DNA from: Cepaea nemoralis
Lineage: Eukaryota; Mollusca; Gastropoda; Stylommatophora; Helicidae
Length of the DNA stretch: 64,000 nucleotides
Reading direction: 5' to 3'
Assembly (NCBI GenBank): GCA_014155875.1
Contig: JACEFZ010026859.1
Coordinates: forward strand, 242,036 to 306,035
Positions 56,297-64,000 of this stretch are shown here, piece after piece (position 1 is the stretch's first letter; each line of letters starts with the position of its first letter). The notes beneath the pieces were generated by a model. That model searched no databases. It had not been told where the DNA came from and saw only the letters and a program-made list of their open reading frames with translations. The translations under genes and the position numbers were made by a program.

Positions 56297-59155
56297 TGCC
56301 CCAGCTATTGCTAATGTCTGAAGATTTTGTCCGGTCGTTATGAGCATGGATTTGGTTTTGTCGATGTTAATTTGCATGCTGTTTTCATTGCTTCATCTAG
56401 TAAGATTATCAAGTTCGTTTTGTAAATAACTTTCTAATTCACTACGGTTCTCCTGACTAGCATATATAGTACAATCGTCTGCAAATAGATCACATATAGT
56501 ATTGAGATATAGAGGAAGGTCGTTAATATAAACTGCGAAAAGCAGCGGACCTAGTATAGAGCCCTGGTGCACACCAAAATTAAGCTGTGTGGGTCTTGAT
56601 AAGACGGTTGTTAAAGGACATGGACTTGTTGTCTGTCGGATAAAAATGACGTAATTATGTTCACCATATTGGCACTAGTCTTCATTTGTTTTCAATTTGC
56701 TAATTAAAATATTGTGATCTACCATATCAAAAGCCTTTTTAAAGTCTACAAATACCGCTCCACAAATGTTGCCATTGTTGATGTTAAAATGCCAGTTATC
56801 GGTCATTTTTACTGAGTACTATGGCAAGAATATTTAGGTCGAAACCCAGAATGGCTGTCAATTATTAGATCATTATTAATTAAATGCTGTAATGTTAGTT
56901 TTACAATGTGCTTTTCTAATGGCTTTGATAGCGACGATAAGTAAGGAAATAGGTCTGTAATTACCAAAGACTCTGTTATCATTTGAGCCATTTTTAAATA
57001 GAGGATAAACTTTAGCAATTTTTAATGCAGATGGAAAGTAGTTTTTGGCCGCGCATTGATTATATATGAACGTTAAAGACTCACTAATGATTGGGGCGGC
57101 ACAGCGAAGAATTCTATTACTGATCCCATCTAGGCCGTGTGAGTTTGTTGCTTTGAGGTTTGAGAGATATTTATATACTTCTGCAACCGACATAAAGAGA
57201 ATCTCATCGGGAATATTTCTATTGCACTTCTCCTCACAGAATGATGATAAAGAACTTAAATTACATGATGAGTTTGGCATTGAAGACTTAAGATTCTCTA
57301 TTTCCGATTGAAAGAAACAACTGAAAGCCTCGCATGTTATAGAGTTTGGCGTTGCAGGTTCTGGCGAGTGTTTCTTTTTGGTCTTTATGTTTTTTAAAAA
57401 TCTACAATCAAATGTTTAAAATGGCTGTTCTTTATCCTACGGATTTCATATTTAATTTTATTTCTTAGTCTCCGGTAGTTGATGAAGTCTTTAGTTTTGT
57501 GTGCTGCATCTCGCTATCTCATGATTTCCAGAACTTCACTAGTGACCCATGGGGATTTCTGTTGATTCTTGACACGAAATTCTTTGACTGGTGCGTGTTT
57601 ATCAAACACACCGTAGACTGTCTTTGTCCAGAAAGCTAATGCACCGTCCGGATCAGGAAGTTGGTAAACGTTATCAAGCGCTGCATTTTTAAAATCTTGT
57701 AAAAAATACCACAACAAGCAATGATGTACAGACCAAATGGAAACAGAGGAAGAGTCCGACCACGTAAACGTTGGACGGAGGGAATAGCAGAGTCCATGGG
57801 AATATTGATATATTAAGCCCATAATCGGGCACTCTCACGATGTTTATACTTCACCTCGACACCGAAAATTACAAGAGGAACATGATGAGATGAGATGCTT
57901 ACATGTTTATTTTTAGGAGCTTTGAACCCAATTTTTGACCAGGTGCAGCATTCAGGGTAATGGTCACTAACTGTACTAACAGGAACAGAATATTCAATAA
58001 TATTATCTGGACAAGTAACATATATATGATCAATTATAGTTGGGGAGGTGTCTGTAACCCTTGCGGCTCGGTTTATTAGTTGCTTGAAATTGTAAGAGTG
58101 ATATCGTCCCATGTCTGGTTGGATTTACTAATATCTAAGTTGAAGTCACCTAGTATCATAATTTCTCTACCTGCTGTAAACACTTTGTCCATCATTGTAG
58201 TGAAGCAGTCATACCAGCCTACCCAACACAAGGATTCCTATATAGGTATCCAATGAGAAACGGCTGCTGGCTGGTCTAGCTTCACCTCTAACCAAACACA
58301 TTCTATGCCTACGGTCTCTAGATCGCTTCTGCGGGAACAATAGAGGGAATTGGAAATGTATACAGTAATACCTGTCTCTAATTTTTGATTTGCATCTTTC
58401 CGAATTACTTTAAACCCCCTAAGAGAGATTTCGGAGTCGGTTATTTTGCCGTTAAGACGAGTTTCTGTGATTCCAAACACATGGAACTGTTTGGACAGTA
58501 TTACCGAGAGCTCGGGTAATTTATTGAGCAAATGAAATATGTTGATATGGCCTATATATAGACCATTTTTGTTGAGCCACTGATCGTGATTGGCGAACAT
58601 TACAAATTGAATGAAAGATGTCGCTTGTGGTATAAGATTGTGGGGTGTGTGAACATTTGTTTAGCAGTAGTTAAGGCTGTTAGAGGGGGTAGAAAAATAT
58701 CTTTGCTGGAGTGACATCAGAAAGCTTGTAGCAGGGCTGCAGGATTGTACTGCATTAGCTGCTGGAGTTGGTGGTTCCACTGATAACAGTGCAGATTACC
58801 GTCCAACGAGGGACGACTGCTATGAGTGTCACTGGAAGTGCCTACATTGGAAGGAGGCATCATGGGCACAGCATCATTGTTTAACAATATCCCATATGAT
58901 ATGGTGGTGGGAGATTGCTTTACGGGTAAGGCAGGAAACAAAGTATTATAGTTAGCAACATTTGGATTGGAGCATGGGTTGCTGTTCATGGCATTGTATT
59001 CCTGGGGTATGAGCAAGGGTGGTTTGGGAAGAGAGTGAATGTTGTCTGAACACTGAGAGATGGCCGTTGCCGGAGGTGAAGCTCGGTTTACTCCTTTCAC
59101 TAGTGTTGACTGTTGTGCACGTTTGGGATATTTTATGTTCCTCACTAGTATGCTA
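56296..59155 (-). mobile_element. CR1 LINE, N-terminal part (ORF1 tail, EN, RT core)
   Basis: Read on the minus strand: ORF1 tail (59145-58717, Pro/Ser/Asn-rich, ending AALLQAF), endonuclease (58600-57900: HVFGITETRLNG, ETGITVYISNSL, TIIDHIYVT, SDHYPECC), then RT: NSHGLDGISNRI, NYRPIS, AVFVDFKKAFDMVDH, GVHQGSILGPLLF and DLFADDCTIYAS near 56470. RT motifs are intact in sequence, but shifts and stops interrupt the frame. A 183-bp RTE tail is inserted at 57715-57897. It joins the C-terminal part at 52850 across the I-type LINE. Confidence 0.85.
57715..57897 (+). mobile_element. Nested RTE 3' tail
   Basis: CAATGATGTACAGACC to ATGATGAGATGAGATG, highly similar to 10840-11020. It lies within the CR1 endonuclease/RT linker. 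The CR1 sequence continues on either side (CCACAACAA before, CTTACATGTTTATT after). Confidence 0.85.
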
Positions 59156-59219
59156 CTTCCTAGCTTGGAACAATGTATTTGGTCCCTATATTGTTTTTTT
59201 CTTGTGTGTCAGGTCTTAG

Positions 59220-60715
59220 TCAGATATGGCTGAGCTACCGTATGACAGTAGACGGTACAACCTGCTTTCTGTTGACGCCGAATGTTGGGCGGTGCTTACC
59301 AAACCCGACACCCCATATTGTGCCAACGGCTTCGGGCGGAGGAGCGCAATTAGGAGGGTACAAGCCTTATCCTGGTGCAAGGAAATGCAACCTAAAGACA
59401 AAATGTCATGGCAGGGCAGACCAGGCCCTAAGCCTTGGTTGGCAGCTGGTCTAGGATCGAAGCTCCGACAGGCGGAGTTAGAGCATTGCTTTGCTGATTC
59501 GGCAACTTCTGCAGCTTGTCTTGTTCTATATGTAGGGGTGTTACCTTTCCTCTGTAGTGAACTAGGCAGGCCGAGAGAGGGATCATGCTACATGGGCAAC
59601 ACATGGTCTCTATATTTTAGCCCAGGCTCTGTGTTATGGAGAGGCAATAACTCAATCCCTGGTCCTAACTGGTCTCGGAATCAAAGCGAGAGGTACCTGT
59701 TCCGGGTTATAAGTCCTTGTCAATTGGCGTAGACATGGGGCGCCACGCGTTACCTCTGACGGTGGGAGACACCTACAGGTATCACTGATCAACTACCGAT
59801 TGCCTCAAGCTGGGTACCCTCCAGCAAATTGGGTGCTGATCCGCCACAGCCTGCCTGCTTCAATGGGTGCTTGGGCTAGGACAAAATCTGAATCGCAGGC
59901 TGTAAAACCAATGCACCAGGTACTAATAAAAAGAAAGATAGAAACCTCAAGCTACGCCTTGCAACCTGGAACATAAGAACCATGTATATTTATAAGAACG
60001 AATGTTATTTTCACATTGACGATGTGAGAAAAACGGCTGCGATTGATGCCGAACTCAATCGTGTTAACATTGATATTGAAGGCCTGCAGGAGACTCGCCT
60101 CGCTGAGAAAGGATCACTCAGGGGAAAAAGTTACACCTTTTTTTTGGAAGGATAGAGGGCAGGCAGAAAAAAGGTAACCTGGTGTGGGCTTTGCAGTGAA
60201 GAATTCGCTACTGGGAATGATTGAAATTCCAGCAGGAGGAAATGAAAGACTATTATCCCTGCGCTTGGCAACCTCTTGTGGATTTGCCACCATTATTACT
60301 ACATATGCACAGACAATCGATTCCTCTGATGATGTGAAGGATTCGTTTTATGAGGAGTTAGACTCTGTGATCAAGGTAGTTCCAAAATCCGACTACATTT
60401 ATATACTCGGTGACTTCAATGCTCGTGTGGGCAAGGACTCGAGTTCATGGCCAGTGTGCCTTGGAAAATACAACATCGGTTGCATGAATGAAAATAGGCA
60501 AAGGCTGCTGAAGCATTGCAACAGAAATGTCCTATGTATTAGAAACTACTTTTTTAAAACAAAAGAGCTGCATAAGATCACATGGAAACATCCGAGATCT
60601 GACCATTGGCATCAGCTGGTCTTTATCATCACTGGGAGACAACATCTGAACCATACATCATTGACTCGAAGTTACCACAGTGCTGACTGTGAGACGAACG
60701 CCTCTGAGGGAGAAA
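59220..60715 (+). mobile_element. RTE LINE 5' UTR and endonuclease (copy B)
   Basis: The 5' UTR matches copy A (29918 on). Endonuclease: WNIRTMYI, NIDIEGLQETRLAEKG, then in a 255-codon frame GVGFAVKNSLLGMIEIP, NERLLSLRLATSCG, YILGDFNARVGKDSSSW (GDFN intact), NRNVLCIRN and TWKHPRSDHWHQ. It stops at YHSADCETNA near 60700, the same point as copy A, so both lack RT. A (TG)n tract follows (60720-60760). Confidence 0.8.
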
Positions 60716-60889
60716 AAGATGTGTGTGTGTGTGTGCGTGCGTGTGTTTGTGTGTGTGTTGCCATGGAAACCATGGTAACGCCAGAGCGTAGGCGGCACTA
60801 CAACGAGTCGGGGAAGGACTTGGGTTGGCGCGAAATAAGCAAACATTACAATAAACAAGAAAATCTGGATACAATAATTCCTGAATTAG

Positions 60890-61252
60890 TTGCTAGATTT
60901 CCACTTCCGTGGCCCCTGCTGACCACTCCCTGCACTCCCGGCTCAATGTGATTATAACTCAGCACAAGTCTGACTGCTCCGCTGGCACTCTGACCCATTC
61001 GTCTCCTCGACTAATGTTCCCCAAGATGCACAATTGTCTGATCGTATCCTCCGCCTGAGCCATCCATGATTTCCCTCTTATCAGTCGCTGACCCTTAATT
61101 GCGTCCAGCGCCTCATGCACAGGGTTATCTGTGTCAGTAGCTGCTCTGAGTATGCCTTGGCCTGCATCATCTTGAGCCTACCAGCAACAGTCGGCAAACC
61201 AAGGATGTAAAGCATACACACTACTGGGGTGTCTCTGGTGCATCCCAAAATT
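60890..61252 (-). mobile_element. I-type LINE post-RT fragment
   Basis: On the minus strand CTRDTPVVCMLYILGLPTV (near 61190-61250) matches CTRDTACRAMRYLLDFPTI of the intact copy, followed by GKSWMAQAEDTIRQLC. Frames shift several times. It is diverged from the other I copies. Confidence 0.65.
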
Positions 61253-61510
61253 CCAGGATTCGCAGCCGTAAGTTAAAACTAGTCCTATGTAACATGAAAG
61301 AACTCTTTTTCTAACTTTCAAGGACAGTGACTTGTGGACAAAACATTCTTTATTTGATAGAATACGATGTGTTCTTGTCGAATTCTGCTCTTTATCTCAA
61401 TTATGCATCTTCCATCTATTGTTATCCATGTGCCTAGATATCTGAACGTCAGCACTTGACCCAAAATAAGGTCCTATACTTTAATTGCATATTAGGCACA
61501 ATCTGTTTCT
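61253..61510 (-). mobile_element. RTE LINE fragment joined to I-type fragment
   Basis: On the minus strand FRYLGTWITIDGRC, EIKSRIRQEH and KSLSLKVRKRVLSCYIGLVL, then TYGCESWN, ending exactly where the I-type fragment begins. 61511-61790 has no recognisable feature. Confidence 0.65.
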
Positions 61511-61794
61511 TTGATATCACCATGACGTCCCTCACACGCATTCACACAGTAAATTGAATTGTCCATGGCTGTAATTTTAAACTGACTATCACGTCTGTTT
61601 GTTTGCACAAAGTTATTTCTTGTAAATGAATGGTGATTGCTTCTGTCAGCTTTAACATGCGACCATTTTGTGTATTGGATTTAACAGTTTCTTTTGTCGC
61701 TGACTAATATTTACAGTAATGGATACATACCTAATGATACGCTGAAAAGTGTTTTATAACTGTACTTTTGTAACCATCCATCATCCATCATGTG

Positions 61795-62035
61795 CCATGC
61801 CGGAAAGCGTGGGCGGTCATGACTCGCCATTTCATTCGATCACCACAGTCGTGGATCAGTTAGTGTTCCTATCTCGACCATGCTGTGTGGCCAAGCCATC
61901 CAAGTATTTACTTCTCGGTCTTACCCTTGGTCTGTTCCCTTCGATCTTGCCAGTTGTCACCAAGTTCTCCAATTCATTTCCTCTCATAACATGTCCAAAA
62001 AATCTCGACTGTCTACGTCTAATATTGTGAAGAAT
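61795..62035 (-). mobile_element. RTE LINE 3' end
   Basis: The same family as 11640-12118: on the minus strand CRQSRFFGHVMRGNELENL, a GKIEGNRPR-like word and GWLGHTAW, ending GCCGGCATGGCAC and (ATGATGG)n-like words at 61775-61800. It shows few differences from the 11.6-kb copy. Confidence 0.75.
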
Positions 62036-62039
62036 TGCG

Positions 62040-64000
62040 TATATTCAACCTCATAACCCATGTCACGAAACTCTAACTCAGACTGTAGTAAGCCTCTTTC
62101 AGTCCTGAAGGACTATAGAGTTGTGCCGCTGGGGAGGTACCTGACAGCACCGCTGGTGACTGTATAGTCCAATGCGAGAGTGACAATCTCTGTCACAGTT
62201 TCCGCATCTGTAAGACGAGGCAGGTCCCGCAGTAAGTGACTGCGTTTTAAGCCTGTGCCGCCTATCCTCAGTTTGTTGGATCAGATTGTGCTCAAAGAGC
62301 ACCAGTCCGTTTCGTACATCTCTTCTCCAGGAGCATCTGTCTGTTGCAACTCTTTCCCACTGTGTCTGGATCTATGCCAAGGGTTTTCATATCTTGTTTA
62401 CACACATCCCTATATCGCATTTGGGGTCTTCCAGTTGGCCTCTTCCTGTGGCTAGTTCTCCGTATAGGAGATCTTTGGGAATACGTTCATCCTCCATTCG
62501 AGATACGTGGCCCAGCCACCGGAGGCGTCTCTGCTTGAGGAGGGAGTGCACTGTGGTAATATCTGCTCTTTCAAGCACATGTTTGTTTGTTATGTTGTCT
62601 TTCCATGATATGCCCAGGATACGTCTCAGACATCTCATATGGAAGGAGTTCAACTTTCCTTCCTGTCTTGAGTACAGGGTCCAAGATTCAGACCCATAGA
62701 GTAAGTGTACTAACAACACAAGCTTTATATACTTGAGCTTTTGTACTATTTTTTGCTTTTCTGTTAGTCTATTATTCTCCTAAACTCTTTAGTTAGCCTG
62801 GAAAATGTTTGTGGCTGCCTTTCCAAGGCGTCTGTCGATTTCTGTCTCTAATGAAAGATTATCTGATATTATCGACCTCAAATACACAAACTCGTGAACG
62901 ACCTTCAGTTCGTAATTAGGAAATTTTGATTGACGGAGGCGCACCAGCATCTTGTTCCATCACCTGTGTTTTATTTAGGCTGATGGTGAGCCCAAAGTCT
63001 TTGCAGGCGGCTGCAAAACGATCTATTAGCCGTTGGAGATCTTCTGCTTGTATGAGTAGTCAGTGCTGCATCATCTGCAAAAAGTAGTTCTCTTATGCAT
63101 CTTGATCTTATTTTGGTCTTTGCCTTGAGTATTGATGGGTTAAAAAGTTTGCCATCAGATCTTGTATGGAGGTATATGCCTTCAGTGGGCAGTACCCAAA
63201 TGCCTGCCTTAAGAGAACGGCGAAGAAGATACCAAAAAGTGTAGGAGCAAGCACACAGCCCTGCTTTACTCTACTGCTGATGCTGAATGGCTGGATGTTG
63301 AGCCGACGAATATAATGGTCCCCTGCATGTTTTCGTAGAATGATTTCACGAGACTAAGAAGGGTGGGTGGGCATCGTATCTTTTCAAGGACCTTAAAAAG
63401 GCCGTTTCTGCTCACGAGGTCAAGTGCCTTTGTGAGGTCGATGAAGGCTAAATATAATGGCTTCCTCTGTTCTCTGCACTTCTCTTGGAGCTGCCGGAGT
63501 GAGAAAATCATATCGATGGTGGACCTGTTGGGTCTAAATCCGCACTGTGATTAGGGGTAGATCCTTTCAGCAAGAATGTGTAACCTTTTAAGGATTACTC
63601 GAGCAAAAATCATGCCTGTAACGCTGAGTAGGGAAATGCCGCGATAGTTGTTGCAGTCGCTTCTGTCACCTTTGTTTTTATAAAAGGTAACAATGTTTGC
63701 GTCTTTCATATCTTGTGGTACTGATTTTTCTTTCCAGCAGAGCTGAAGTATTGCATACAGTTCTGGGATGATTGTTTCTTTGCTACATTTTAAAAGTTCA
63801 GGTGGAATACTATCTTTTCCTGGTGCCTTGCCAGATTTGAAGTGTCTAGTGCTTCGCTGATTTCTGTGAGGCATGGTTCAATATCCAGGGCATGCATGGT
63901 GGACTGTTGATCGATGGCTTCCAGAGATTCTTCTCCGACAGTGTTCTCCACTGAGTATAGCTCTGAGTAGTGTTCTACGCAGCGATCCGTTTTTTTTGGG
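62040..64000 (-). mobile_element. RTE LINE, RT core to C-terminal finger (runs off window)
   Basis: Minus strand from the right edge: SGKAPGKDSIPPELLK (63835), YKNKGDRSDCNNYRG, SQCGFRPNRSTIDMIF, LAFIDLTKALDLV (motif A, 63440), LLFADDAALT (motif C, about 63090), LLYGSESWTLYSRQ and LRWLGHVSRMEDERIPKDLL (62450-62720), and a terminal CGNCDRDCHSRIGLYSH finger (62190). Several shifts. It is similar in layout to 35034-37300 but a distinct, better-kept copy. Confidence 0.85.

Overview
This is eukaryotic (animal) genomic DNA. The genes are interrupted by introns or are isolated single exons. There are no operons and no bacterial signals. Almost all of the sequence is layered transposable-element debris plus microsatellites and minisatellites. 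The mix is RTE-type and CR1-type LINEs, RNase H-bearing I-superfamily LINEs, several tRNA-derived SINE families, a Helitron, mariner relics and a Gypsy-type LTR element. Together with a chemosensory-like class A GPCR exon, a calmodulin-type exon and a histidine acid phosphatase exon, this fits a lophotrochozoan, plausibly a gastropod mollusc. That placement is inference; no marker in the window proves it.

Layout. 1-12.5 kb: short LINE, SINE and mariner fragments, four local tandem-repeat arrays and one host-like exon (histidine acid phosphatase, 2314-2485). 12.5-17.65 kb: an internally deleted CR1 LINE on the minus strand whose ORF1 has an SGNH/GDSL esterase domain and a fresh 284-bp tandem duplication. 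18.3-19.5 kb: tRNA-SINEs and a long hairpin. 19.5-23.0 kb: a nearly intact endonuclease-RT-RNase H LINE broken by one nonsense codon and one 1-bp shift. 23.3-24.8 kb: a CR1 3'-UTR copy with a G-rich minisatellite. 26.75-27.8 kb: a frameshifted GPCR, followed after 10 bp by a Helitron (27813-29110) with triplicated 3' termini. 29.9-37.7 kb: RTE copies, one interrupted by a second RTE copy with an 11-bp target duplication, plus an unclassified 271-bp direct repeat.

39952-47578 is bounded by two ~643-bp LTRs. It has a decayed gag-protease and a polypurine tract, but the place of pol is taken by other DNA, including a Tx1/L1-like LINE tail and a truncated calmodulin exon that keeps a splice acceptor. 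47.6-59.2 kb is one CR1 LINE on the minus strand, split by an I-type LINE and carrying a ~4.5-kb 3' region made of three cycles of a strand-asymmetric (C-rich/G-rich) minisatellite with conserved linkers. 59.2-64 kb: more RTE and I-type pieces; the last RTE copy runs off the window end.

The main themes are (i) LINE 3' ends repeatedly joined to microsatellites, (ii) CR1 3'-UTRs grown into kilobase G-rich minisatellites, and (iii) nested insertions whose order can be read from their junctions. Only three loci look host-derived (acid phosphatase exon, GPCR, calmodulin exon), and two of them are damaged.
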